33,473 bases of DNA from Pseudomonadota bacterium (GTDB lineage: Bacteria > Desulfobacterota > Syntrophia > Syntrophales > UBA8958), in the NCBI GenBank assembly GCA_030057915.1, contig JASGUC010000057.1:112841-146313 (forward strand). The letters are read 5' to 3'. Below the pieces are notes generated by a model, which did not search any database, had not been told where the DNA came from, and saw nothing but the letters and a program-made list of their open reading frames with translations. Below, piece by piece: positions 16,032 to 23,715 of this stretch. The position numbers and the translations under genes were made by a program. The first letter of the stretch is position 1; each line of letters opens with the position of its first letter.

Positions 16032-17366
16032 ATGAAAATCCGCATCCTGGTTATCGACGACGACGAGGTGGCCTGCGAATTTCTCCAGGAGGTTCTGAGC
16101 CGCGAGGGGTATGAGGCCCGCTGCTTCACCTCCGCAAAGGCCGCCCTGGACGAGGACCTTGGCCGTTACGATCTTCTCATGTCGGACATCCGCATGCCCG
16201 GGATCGACGGGCTGGAATTTCTCAAGCGGGTCCGGGGGCAATGGCCGGAATTGCCCGTGATCCTCATGACCGCCTATGGCTCCCTGGAGACGACGATGAC
16301 CGCCCTGCGGCTGGGGGCCTGGGATTACATCAGCAAGCCCTTCTCCCCCGAGGCCATCCGGGAGATGGTGAAGAAGGTCCTCGACGTGCGGGAGCTGCGT
16401 CAGAAGGGCGGCCGGAGCGGGCAGAGACCCCGGGAGGACCATCAGTTCATCGGCTCGTCGGCGACGATGGTGGACTTCTACAAGCAGGTGGCGAGGGTGG
16501 CCGACGCGGAGGCCAGCGTCCTCATCGAGGGGGAAAGCGGCACGGGAAAGGAACTTACCGCCCGATCCCTCCACCAGTTGAGCATCCGCCGGGAGAAGCC
16601 TTTCGTCGTCGTTCACTGCGGCGCCATCCCCGACACCCTTCTGGAGTCCGAACTGTTCGGATATGAAAAGGGGGCCTTTACCGGCGCCGACCACTCCCAT
16701 GCCGGGTTGATCGAATCCGCCCAGGATGGCACCATCTTTCTCGATGAGATCACGGAGATGTCCACGGGGCTCCAGGCCAAGCTGCTCCGTTTCATGCAGG
16801 ATGGGGAGGTGCGGCGCCTGGGCGGTCACACGGTGCGCCATGTGTCCCTCCGGGTCCTGGCGGCGGCCAACCGGAACATCGACGAGGAGATAAGAAAGGG
16901 CGCCTTCCGCTCCGATCTCCTCTACCGTTTCGTCGTTCGCCTCCACATCCCGCCCCTCCGGGAGCACAAGGAGGACCTGCCCCAGCTCGTGGAGTCCCTG
17001 CTCAAGAAGCTGGGATTGTCCTCGGCGCGGATCTCCGACGAGGTCATGGAGCTTTTCCTCGCCTATGACTGGCCGGGGAATGTCCGGGAACTGCAGAACG
17101 TCCTCCAGCAGACCCTGCTTTTGTCCCCCTTTGGGATGATCCTGCCGGAATATCTCCCCGAGCGGTTTCAGCGGCCCAAGGAGACGGATGTCTCGGGATT
17201 GACGCCCCTGGAGGAGGCGGAACGGGAGCAGATCCGCCAATGTCTCCGCCAGGCGGCCTGGAATCAGACCCGGGCGGCCCAGTCCCTGGGCATCGACCGC
17301 AAGACCCTCCGGGCCAAGATCCAGCGTTACGGATTGACCCGGGACGCCGATCGCCCCGCCTCATGA
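16032..17366 (+). CDS. NtrC-family sigma-54-dependent response regulator
   Basis: The 444-residue product is a two-component transcription activator. The receiver domain has acidic residues 9-11, the phosphoacceptor Asp52 in SDIRMPG and Lys102. The AAA+ domain has Walker A GESGTGKE (from residue 167) and the sigma-54 contact loop GAFTGA (214-219). A Fis-type helix-turn-helix (AWNQTRAAQSLGIDRKTLRAK) ends the protein. The start at 16032 (MKIRILVIDDDE) is where the family sequence begins; the frame is open further upstream but non-homologous. The probable partner kinase is convergent, 270 bp downstream. Targets are unknown. Confidence 0.93.
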   Translation: MKIRILVIDDDEVACEFLQEVLSREGYEARCFTSAKAALDEDLGRYDLLMSDIRMPGIDGLEFLKRVRGQWPELPVILMTAYGSLETTMTALRLGAWDYISKPFSPEAIREMVKKVLDVRELRQKGGRSGQRPREDHQFIGSSATMVDFYKQVARVADAEASVLIEGESGTGKELTARSLHQLSIRREKPFVVVHCGAIPDTLLESELFGYEKGAFTGADHSHAGLIESAQDGTIFLDEITEMSTGLQAKLLRFMQDGEVRRLGGHTVRHVSLRVLAAANRNIDEEIRKGAFRSDLLYRFVVRLHIPPLREHKEDLPQLVESLLKKLGLSSARISDEVMELFLAYDWPGNVRELQNVLQQTLLLSPFGMILPEYLPERFQRPKETDVSGLTPLEEAEREQIRQCLRQAAWNQTRAAQSLGIDRKTLRAKIQRYGLTRDADRPAS

Positions 17367-17380
17367 CGAGGCCCAGGTAG

Positions 17381-17414
17381 GATTTCTCAGTCGCTTCGCT
17401 CCTTCGAAATGACA
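17381..17414. repeat. 34-bp dispersed repeat, inverted copy
   Basis: GATTTCTCAGTCGCTTCGCTCC followed by TTCGAAATGACA is the reverse complement of 23421-23454 with one mismatch in 34. Such TTCGAAATGACA elements are common in intergenic DNA of GC-rich Deltaproteobacteria. Confidence 0.85.
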
Positions 17415-17496
17415 TCTGGGGCGGGCGCTTTCGCCCCGGCGGAGATGAAGATCATATCCACCCATTTCGCCCAGGATGGCTTCGCCGCCCCTCGAG

Positions 17497-17585
17497 ATGC
17501 CTTTCACCTCTCCATGGGCGGCCGATCGCCCTCGATCTTATGTGTCGCGAGGTTTTTATCCCTAGGGCGGAGCGGTGAAAGGCAT
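17497..17585. repeat. 89-bp structured inverted repeat between the two-component genes
   Basis: ATGCCTTTCACC (17497-17508) is exactly complementary to GGTGAAAGGCAT (17574-17585). After one mismatch the stem continues with CTCC/GGAG. Inside lie GGGCG-N6-CGCCC, CTCG-N13-CGAG and the palindrome CCCTAGGG. It may be a small inverted-repeat transposable element, a cruciform or a structured RNA. It lies between two convergent genes, so a transcription-ending role is also possible, though no T-tract follows. Confidence 0.6.
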
Positions 17586-17638
17586 GCGCCGCGCTGCCCG
17601 CGGGCCATGTCTTCGCGGTCGGGCGAAGCGCTCATCGC

Positions 17639-19150
17639 TCATGAGGTCATGCCCCCCTGATCCCGCACGGGCAGGAAGAGACTGGCCGTCGTTCCCCCGC
17701 CGGGGCGGCTGGCAATCTCCAGGGCGCCGTCAAGGATCTTCATGATGTCCTGGACGATGACCAGACCCAGGCCGCGGAGACGTTCCTCCGCATGGGTGCT
17801 GAAGAAGGGTTCGTAGATCCGGGCCAGCAGTTCCGGGGGGATGCCGGGTCCGTTGTCGTCGATGGAGATGGCGATCCGTCCGTTCGGGGCGTCGAGGGCG
17901 GCGGAGACGACGATGGCGCCGTTTCCTCGCGGGGCCAGGGCGTCGGCGGCGTTTTGGATCAGATTCATCAGGGCGGTCTGAATCCGGTGGCGATCCACAT
18001 GGACCGGCGGCAGACCTTCCGGGGCCTGAACCGTCAATGCGATTCCCGCCTTTTGGATCAGGGGCTCCACCAGCGGCAGGGTTTCGTTGAGGAGTTCCTC
18101 CACCGTCGTGGCCTCGAAGTGGGGATCCGGCGGTCGGGTCACCCGTCGGATGTTCTGAATGACCGCGTGGAGACGCTGGGTCTGCTGGACGATAAGCTCC
18201 AGCTTGCGACTTACGTCCGGGGGCCAGCCGCCCCTTTCCAAGAGCAGACTCGCCAGGCCGGCGATGGAATGCAGGGGCGTTCCCAGATCGTGGGCCAGGG
18301 TGGCCGTCAGGTGCCCCATGGCGGTGAGCCGCTGGAGCTGGTTGACCTGATTCTGTAATCCCACGACCTTGATCGTCTCCTCCTGGACGCGATTCTCCAG
18401 GTGCTGGGCCAACTCCCGGTTCCTGGCCAGGACCCGCTCGATCTCCGCGGCCATGACATTGAAATGAGCGGCCAGATGCCCCAGCTCATCCGGCCTTTTC
18501 AGGTCGATGCGGCGCTGGTAGTTTCCTTCCTGAAATTCATCGATTGTCCTGGCGATGGTCCGCAGCGACCGGCCGATCAGCCGGTCGTAACTGATGAAAA
18601 GGACGAAGAAGATTGCGGCCAGCAGACCTACGCTGCTGTAGAGCAGCAGGACCCGGGCGCGGCCCAGGATCTCCGTCCGTGTTTGAGAAAAGCTTATCAT
18701 CCCAACGACATGGATGCTCTTGTCCTTTTCCGACACATCGGGGTAGAGCAACGCCAGGGCGGGGCCGCTTTCCGTGGGGATGCTCAGATACTGGGGTTTC
18801 ATCGTCTCGATGGCGGCGGCGATGGCGTTTTCCGGCCAGTCGTAGGCGATCCGGCCGGCCCCGGCGACGAATATGACGGCGCCTTTTTCCAGGGTAAGCA
18901 GATCGATGCGGGCCAGGCGGGGATCGTCCTGGACATGGTCCTTCAGGGTGGCATCGAGGACGGACAAGCCGCGGCGGGTGGGGAAGTGTTCGTAATAGGT
19001 GCTGACGGTGTCGGCCAGCTCTTCCAGACGCCGGGCCTGCTGTTCCGTGAGGAGGCCGCCCAGCGCCTGCAGTTGCACCCATCCCCAAACGGCCATGGTC
19101 ATGGCGATGGCCAGGATGGTAACGAGCATCAGGCGGGTGCGAATGGTCAT
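17639..19150 (-). CDS. Membrane sensor histidine kinase
   Basis: The 503-residue protein has a transmembrane helix at about 7-29, a periplasmic sensor of some 135 residues, a second helix at 166-187, a HAMP linker (about 190-242), a coiled coil (242-275) and a HisKA domain with His287 in LAHDLGTPLHS. The ATPase domain has an N box around Asn396-Asn400, G1 DDNGPGI (431-437), EPFFSTH and a G2 region RGLGLVI. It would phosphorylate itself and then a receiver, most likely the NtrC-type regulator encoded convergently. The second proline-containing HisKA segment TPLH is typical of NtrB-like kinases. The signal is unknown. Confidence 0.93.
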   Translation of the reverse strand: MTIRTRLMLVTILAIAMTMAVWGWVQLQALGGLLTEQQARRLEELADTVSTYYEHFPTRRGLSVLDATLKDHVQDDPRLARIDLLTLEKGAVIFVAGAGRIAYDWPENAIAAAIETMKPQYLSIPTESGPALALLYPDVSEKDKSIHVVGMISFSQTRTEILGRARVLLLYSSVGLLAAIFFVLFISYDRLIGRSLRTIARTIDEFQEGNYQRRIDLKRPDELGHLAAHFNVMAAEIERVLARNRELAQHLENRVQEETIKVVGLQNQVNQLQRLTAMGHLTATLAHDLGTPLHSIAGLASLLLERGGWPPDVSRKLELIVQQTQRLHAVIQNIRRVTRPPDPHFEATTVEELLNETLPLVEPLIQKAGIALTVQAPEGLPPVHVDRHRIQTALMNLIQNAADALAPRGNGAIVVSAALDAPNGRIAISIDDNGPGIPPELLARIYEPFFSTHAEERLRGLGLVIVQDIMKILDGALEIASRPGGGTTASLFLPVRDQGGMTS

Positions 19151-19224
19151 GGCCGGGACTCTAACACAACCTCCCGAATCCGCAAGCCGTTTTTATCCGC
19201 CGAGAGCACAGCGAAACCCCGTTT

Positions 19225-19333
19225 TGTCCTCCCATGGTCCTTCCCGGGATAATGGGACGCCCGTGTCCACAACTATTTTCTGGATGCCGGGTCAAGCCCG
19301 ATGGGGCATGGGCGGCGGTTTTTCAAAGGTCTC
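19225..19333. repeat. 110-bp dispersed repeat, copy B
   Basis: Same-direction copy of 7947-8056, ending in TTTCAAAGGTCTC. The rest of the 366-bp gap (19151-19516) holds two more short-element copies: CTTTGAAAACGCCGC at 19426-19440 and inverted CGTTTTTCAAAG at 19483-19494. I see no gene in it. Confidence 0.8.
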
Positions 19334-19516
19334 CCGCCGGGGAGACGGCGGCGAACCGGAGGCTTGAAGATCTTTGCAAAACCATCCTTTCCTATCGTTC
19401 CGGGAAAAGCCCGGGGACCGTAACTCTTTGAAAACGCCGCATTCCAGCTTCGGTCGGAGCGAGGGCGGAGGGTCCCAAACGACGTTTTTCAAAGCACTCC
19501 CCCGGCGGCGGGACGT

Positions 19517-19933
19517 CTATCTGATGGCCGGGCCGGACGGCGGGGCCTTCGTGTCCTTCGGCGGGGCGGAGACCCTTTTCCTGGTCACCTTGCCGACCCG
19601 TTTCGCCACATGTTGAAGGTCCTTGGTGATGTAGTTGACGCCTACTTCATCGCCTATGGCGATCTTGTCGTAGGGTTTGGGAAGGATGAAATCCATGGTT
19701 TCCACGGCGCCGCGGACATTCCGTTCGATCTTCAAGGTCGTCGAGGTGATCTCGATGACCTTCCCCGTGGCCCGCATGCGCGTCTCCCGGGGTGGCGCCT
19801 TCTTGGGCGCCGGTTTGATGGGGACCGTTTTCACCGTCGCCGTCCTGTCCGGGCCGGGTTCGGGCTGGCCCACGGCCAGGGAAGCGACCACGACTAAGCA
19901 GGGAAGAATCGAGAATAATACCAGCCGGCGCAT
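19517..19933 (-). CDS. Small exported protein of unknown function
   Basis: The 138-residue product starts with a signal peptide (MRRLVLFSILPCLVVVASLAVGQ). Then come a Pro/Lys-rich linker and a beta-rich domain (about 55-115) with RATGKVIEITSTTLKIER, DFILPKPYDKIAIGDEVGV and VNYITKD, which reads like a small OB- or DUF5666-type fold. A basic, Pro-rich tail follows. It probably works in the periplasm; the function is unknown. The start at 19933 is preceded by CAGGAG, which is better than the upstream in-frame ATG at 20032. Confidence 0.75.
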   Translation of the reverse strand: MRRLVLFSILPCLVVVASLAVGQPEPGPDRTATVKTVPIKPAPKKAPPRETRMRATGKVIEITSTTLKIERNVRGAVETMDFILPKPYDKIAIGDEVGVNYITKDLQHVAKRVGKVTRKRVSAPPKDTKAPPSGPAIR

Positions 19934-19978
19934 CACCAGCAGCTCCTGTTTTTCCGTTCTGGTAACGCAAATATTATG

Positions 19979-20005
19979 CCACCGCCGGGCCACGACCGGC
20001 GGTGG
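19979..20005. promoter_or_regulatory. Strong dyad in the divergent control region
   Basis: CCACCGCCGG and CCGGCGGTGG form a perfect 10-bp inverted repeat with a 7-bp centre. On the minus strand it sits directly before CATAATAT, a plausible -10 region for the exported-protein gene. An operator is more likely than a terminator because no T-run follows on either strand. Confidence 0.5.
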
Positions 20006-20196
20006 AGGATGATAAGCTTTTGAAAAAGGCAACTTAGGCGATGGCGGACACTTTCGGCAAACCGGGGCGTGGTCGGAAGAAAAGGTGAATTAATCCCCAA
20101 GGATTGAGGAATTTTTCATCACGCCCTTGACCGTGGGAGAGCTTTCGTGTTAGCCCGGACGACTATCGGGAGGCCTTTGTTTTCCGGAGAGGGGAC

Positions 20197-20925
20197 GTGG
20201 GGAGAAAATCGCTCAAATACTACGACATGATCATGGTCCTGTTCGTAACGGTCCTGATCATGAGCAACATCCTCTCCTCGGCCAAGATCGTTGACTGGAG
20301 GATGTCCCTGCTCGGTATCCCCTTGGCCTTCGATGCGGGAACGATCCTGTTCCCCGTGAGTTATATCTTCGGAGACATCCTCACCGAGGTTTACGGCTAC
20401 CGGCGTTCCCGGCGGGTGATTTGGATGGGCTTTTCCTGCCTGATCCTTTCGAGCCTGCTGCTGTATTTCGTCAAACTCATGCCCGGGGAGGGGAACTGGG
20501 AGAAAACCGTTGGCCAGGGGGCCTACGATGCCGTTCTGTCCGGCATGACCAGCGGAGGGATCGTGGCGGCCAGCCTGCTGGGCTACTGGCTGGGGGAGTT
20601 TTCCAATTCCTATGTCCTGGCGAAGATGAAGATCCTCACCGGGGGGCGCTGGCTCTGGACCCGCACCGTGGGGAGCACCCTGGTGGGCGAAGGGCTCGAT
20701 ACCCTGGTGTTCGTATCCGTGGCGGTTTTTTGCGGCGTCTTTCCCGCCGCCCTTTTCACGACCCTGGTCGTGACCAATTACCTCTTCAAGGTCGGCGTCG
20801 AGGCGGCCATGACCCCGGCGACCTACCTCGTCGTCGGGGTCCTCAAGAAGGCGGAACAGGAGGATTACTACGATTATCGGACCAACTTCAACCCCTTCTC
20901 CCGAGGCTCCGATACCTGTTCTTGA
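20197..20925 (+). CDS. yhhQ: YhhQ-type queuosine-precursor transporter
   Basis: The 242-residue protein is predicted to be an inner-membrane protein with six or so helices. It has the COG1738/YhhQ pattern: DAGTILFPVSYIFGDILTEVYGYR in the second helix region, then YWLGEFSNSYVLAKMKI and WTRTVGSTLVGEGLDT. Members import queuosine precursors (preQ0/preQ1). The start is GTG at 20197, with GGAGAGGGG upstream. I found no preQ1 riboswitch motif upstream. It is divergent from the exported-protein gene, with a strong dyad between them. Confidence 0.92.
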   Translation: MGRKSLKYYDMIMVLFVTVLIMSNILSSAKIVDWRMSLLGIPLAFDAGTILFPVSYIFGDILTEVYGYRRSRRVIWMGFSCLILSSLLLYFVKLMPGEGNWEKTVGQGAYDAVLSGMTSGGIVAASLLGYWLGEFSNSYVLAKMKILTGGRWLWTRTVGSTLVGEGLDTLVFVSVAVFCGVFPAALFTTLVVTNYLFKVGVEAAMTPATYLVVGVLKKAEQEDYYDYRTNFNPFSRGSDTCS

Positions 20926-20961
20926 ATGATTTCGTCCACTTTCTTGAATGATTTCTTCTAC
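20919..20961. repeat. 22-bp tandem duplication over the yhhQ stop codon
   Basis: TTCTTGAATGATTTCGTCCAC is followed after one T by TTCTTGAATGATTTCTTCTAC. The first unit contains the yhhQ stop TGA, so the duplication involves the end of the gene without changing it. Confidence 0.8.
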
Positions 20962-20973
20962 TCTCTTTCTTTC

Positions 20974-20990
20974 CACGGCGAATCGCCGTG
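20974..20990. other. Perfect 7-bp stem-loop after yhhQ
   Basis: CACGGCG-AAT-CGCCGTG has no mismatches and a 3-nt loop. It is preceded by a pyrimidine-rich run and not followed by T residues, so it is not a standard terminator; it may protect the mRNA end. Confidence 0.5.
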
Positions 20991-20994
20991 ACCA

Positions 20995-21924
20995 GTGCGT
21001 TCCCCCGGAGCGAGGCCTTTGAAAAACGCCGCTTCATATTCATATCCCCTGTCGTCATTCCGGCGGAAACCGGGATGCGGCGTGCGCCCGACGTTCCGGA
21101 AGCCGGCCTTGACCGGGGCGGCGGGAAGGCCTGGCTTTGCGAAGCCCTCGGAGGGGCAAGGGGGGGAGGCCCGTCCGCGGCGTCGATTCGCGCCCCTCGT
21201 CCCGGGGGTCCGCCGCACGGTTCGTCCGCCGGGGGCCGTCGGCGATGCCCCCGGCGGCGTCCGGCGTCTGATTGGCTGGCTCATCCCGATCCTGATCCTG
21301 CTCTTCCCTCGACCCGGCGCCGGGGTTGACCAGGGGCTGCCGACGCGGCAGTTGTCGGGCCCGGCCACGGTCGAATATCAGACCGATTTCGTCGTCGCGG
21401 TCCCCCTGGAGACCTGGGAGACGTTTTTGGCCCACCCGTTGCTGATGGCCAGGCTGTGGAACGTTTACAGTTTCCAGCCGGCCTATGAGGTGAAGGATCA
21501 AAAGGAGGGGGTCTTGGTCCTCGATCCGTCCGGCATCCGGGGAACGCTGACCTTGACCGAATGCCGGCCCACCGGCCGCTGCCTATACGGTCAAGGCGCC
21601 GTCGATCACTGGGCGATTCCTTCCTTTATCAGCGCCGAGGGGCTCTTCTGTTTTCGCTACGCCGGGGAGGACCGGCAGGTGCGGGGCGTCTTCGCGGCCT
21701 CCATGAGGGGGGACAACAAGACCACCGATTTACTCATGAAACTGTTCCGCGGGAAGGTGAAGAGCCTGCTGCGCCGTCGTTTTGTCAATAATCTTGAGGA
21801 TATGAAAAAGATCGTCGCCGACATCGTCCATAATCCCGAGCGGGTCCGCGGCCGCCTCGCCGGGGGCGACCTCGAGGAGTTCGACAAGGCCTTCCCGCCA
21901 AGAAAGGGGACGGGCAACCGGTGA
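20995..21924 (+). CDS. Exported START/SRPBCC-like protein, N-terminus uncertain
   Basis: The frame encodes up to 309 residues. From about residue 90 there is a hydrophobic segment (LIGWLIPILILLF) like a signal anchor, then a domain with YQTDFVVAVPLETWETFL, LLMARLWNVYSFQPAYEV, and FISAEGLFCFRY resembling START/SRPBCC lipid-binding proteins. The first 90 residues are basic, Pro-rich and partly coded by a dispersed repeat (21012-21070), so they are unlikely to be genuine. No good ATG, GTG or TTG lies just before the hydrophobic segment, so the original start may have been lost. The stop overlaps the GTG of the next gene (GTGA). Confidence 0.55.
   Translation: MRSPGARPLKNAASYSYPLSSFRRKPGCGVRPTFRKPALTGAAGRPGFAKPSEGQGGEARPRRRFAPLVPGVRRTVRPPGAVGDAPGGVRRLIGWLIPILILLFPRPGAGVDQGLPTRQLSGPATVEYQTDFVVAVPLETWETFLAHPLLMARLWNVYSFQPAYEVKDQKEGVLVLDPSGIRGTLTLTECRPTGRCLYGQGAVDHWAIPSFISAEGLFCFRYAGEDRQVRGVFAASMRGDNKTTDLLMKLFRGKVKSLLRRRFVNNLEDMKKIVADIVHNPERVRGRLAGGDLEEFDKAFPPRKGTGNR
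21012..21070. repeat. Dispersed short element inside the START-like frame
   Basis: GAGGCCTTTGAAAAACGCCG followed by GTCATTCCGGCGGAAACCGG. The same composite is seen at 9860-9912. Confidence 0.75.
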
Positions 21925-23285
21925 CGGCCCGCGGGGAGACGGGGGGCGGGGTGATCGTCGTCGGGGCCGGCGCGGCGGGGATGATGGCGGCGGGACGGGC
22001 GGCCGAGAAGGGGGCCCGGGTCCTCCTCCTGGAGAAGATGGAGCAGCCGGGAAAGAAGCTCCTCGTGAGCGGCAAGACGCGCTGCAACCTCACCAATATC
22101 CGGGAGATCGATGAGTTCCTCCCCATGTACGGGTCCGGCGGCCCCTTCCTGCGCGGGGCCTTTCATCGCTTTTTCCGGGAAGACCTCCTGGCCCTGTTAA
22201 GTCGCTTCGGGGTGGAGACCAAGGCCGAGCGGGGAGGGAGGGTCTTTCCCGTTTCCGACCGGGCCGCCGATGTGGTTGCGGCCTTTCGGCGCTATCTCGA
22301 CGAGGGCGGGGTGGAGCTGGCGACCCGGCGGCGGGTCCTCGCCCTGGTCCGCCGGGAGGGGGAGATGAGCGGGGTGATGACGACGGAAGGCTTTCTGCCC
22401 GCCGCCGCGGTGATTGTCGCCACCGGCGGCGCCACCTGGCCCGAGACGGGGTCCACGGGTGACGGCTACGAGCTGGCCCGGGGGGCGGGGCACCAGGTCG
22501 AGCGCCTCCGCCCCGCCCTCGTGCCCCTCGTTGTCCGGGAGACCGCCCTGGCCAAGTCCCTGCAAGGGGTTGGCCTGCGCAACGTCCGGCTCACGGCCTA
22601 CCGGGGGCGCCCCGAGGATTACGACGCCGCCTTCGCGCCCGATCATGACATCGGCCGGGGGACGGGAGGAAGAAGGCCCCGCGGCCCCATTATCGAAAGC
22701 CGCTTTGGGGAGATGATGATGACCCATTTCGGGATCGGTGGCCCGACGACCCTGCTCATGAGCCTGGCCGTCGTTACGGCCCTGGAGGACGGGCCGGTGA
22801 GCGTCGCCCTGGACCTGAAGCCCGCCCTGGATGGCCAACAGCTCCGGGCGCGCCTCCAGCGGGACCTGGACGCCCACGGGAAGCGGCGTCTCCAGGGGAT
22901 CCTCGGCGGCCTCCTGCCCCGGAAATTCGTGATCCCCCTGGCGGCCCAGGCGGGGATCCCTCCGGACAAGCCGGCCCACCAGGTTACGGCGGCGGAGAGG
23001 GACCGCCTGGTGACGACGCTCAAATCCCTGCGGTTCGAGATCGTCGGCGCCCTTCCCATGACGGCGGCCATCGTCACCGCCGGCGGGGTTTCCCTGTCGG
23101 AGGTGGATCCCCGGACCATGGCCTCGCGCCTGACGCCGGGTCTTTACTTCTGCGGGGAGGTTCTGGATATCGACGCCGACACCGGGGGCTACAATCTCCA
23201 GGCCGCCTTTTCGACGGGCTGGTTGGCCGGGGAGGCTGCGGCCGCTTACGTCGCCCGGCGGTCCGGCCGGCGGTCCGGGATGTAA
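21921..23285 (+). CDS. BaiN/HI0933-family flavoprotein
   Basis: The 454-residue product has the dinucleotide-binding N-terminus IVVGAGAAGMMAAGRAAEKG, the family block GKKLLVSGKTRCNLTN, an ATGGATWPETGSTGDG segment, and the C-terminal FAD-binding EVLDIDADTGGYNLQAAF. HI0933/BaiN proteins are NAD(P)/FAD-dependent oxidoreductases, some acting on bile-acid or related enoate substrates; the substrate here is unknown. Start is GTG at 21921, overlapping the preceding stop by GTGA, so the two genes are translationally coupled. Confidence 0.92.
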   Translation: MTARGETGGGVIVVGAGAAGMMAAGRAAEKGARVLLLEKMEQPGKKLLVSGKTRCNLTNIREIDEFLPMYGSGGPFLRGAFHRFFREDLLALLSRFGVETKAERGGRVFPVSDRAADVVAAFRRYLDEGGVELATRRRVLALVRREGEMSGVMTTEGFLPAAAVIVATGGATWPETGSTGDGYELARGAGHQVERLRPALVPLVVRETALAKSLQGVGLRNVRLTAYRGRPEDYDAAFAPDHDIGRGTGGRRPRGPIIESRFGEMMMTHFGIGGPTTLLMSLAVVTALEDGPVSVALDLKPALDGQQLRARLQRDLDAHGKRRLQGILGGLLPRKFVIPLAAQAGIPPDKPAHQVTAAERDRLVTTLKSLRFEIVGALPMTAAIVTAGGVSLSEVDPRTMASRLTPGLYFCGEVLDIDADTGGYNLQAAFSTGWLAGEAAAAYVARRSGRRSGM

Positions 23286-23353
23286 AGGACGCCGCTCGGC
23301 GCGTCGCTCCCCGGTCCCGTCCGCCTTCCGGGGGAGAAAAGCGCGGATTCCCG

Positions 23354-23382
23354 TTGACACAGCCGCGGGTGTTACCTATACG
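23354..23382 (+). promoter_or_regulatory. Near-consensus sigma-70 promoter upstream of cas6
   Basis: TTGACA (23354-23359), a 17-bp spacer and TATACG (23377-23382). Transcription from about 23389 would cross a 330-nt non-coding leader before cas6 at 23716. Confidence 0.65.
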
Positions 23383-23715
23383 AGACCTTTGAAAAATGTC
23401 ATTTCGAGGAGCGCGAGCAATGTCATTTCGAAGGAGCGAAACGACTGAGAAATCTTAAGATCCCTCATGGCATTCGGGATATGGATTTCTCCCTTCGGTC
23501 GAAATGAAAAGAAAGAAGTCGAAATGACAAAAATGGCGGTTATTCAAAGCTCTCTATACAATCCCGAGACCATTGAAAAACTACCGCCCAGGCCGGCGAT
23601 CCTCGCAAGGCGTTGTTTTCGCCGCGGACGAACTGGGGGAAAAGGGGAGAGACAAGGATCGCAACGCATATGCAGGCGGGACTCCCCTCCGCCGAAGCGA
23701 TGAACGGGAGGGAAT
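23383..23715. repeat. Repeat-rich leader of cas6
   Basis: The leader holds two short-element copies (GAGACCTTTGAAAAATG at 23382-23398; GAGACCATTGAAAAACTA at 23566-23583) and a variant TATTCAAAGCTCTC at 23541-23554. It also holds the 34-bp repeat copy at 23421-23454 and several TCATTTCGA/TCGAAATGA units. I see no gene. Confidence 0.65.

Noticed and set aside
20006-20196. preQ1 riboswitch upstream of yhhQ
   Set aside because: No short pseudoknot with the C-rich and A-rich conserved stretches was seen.
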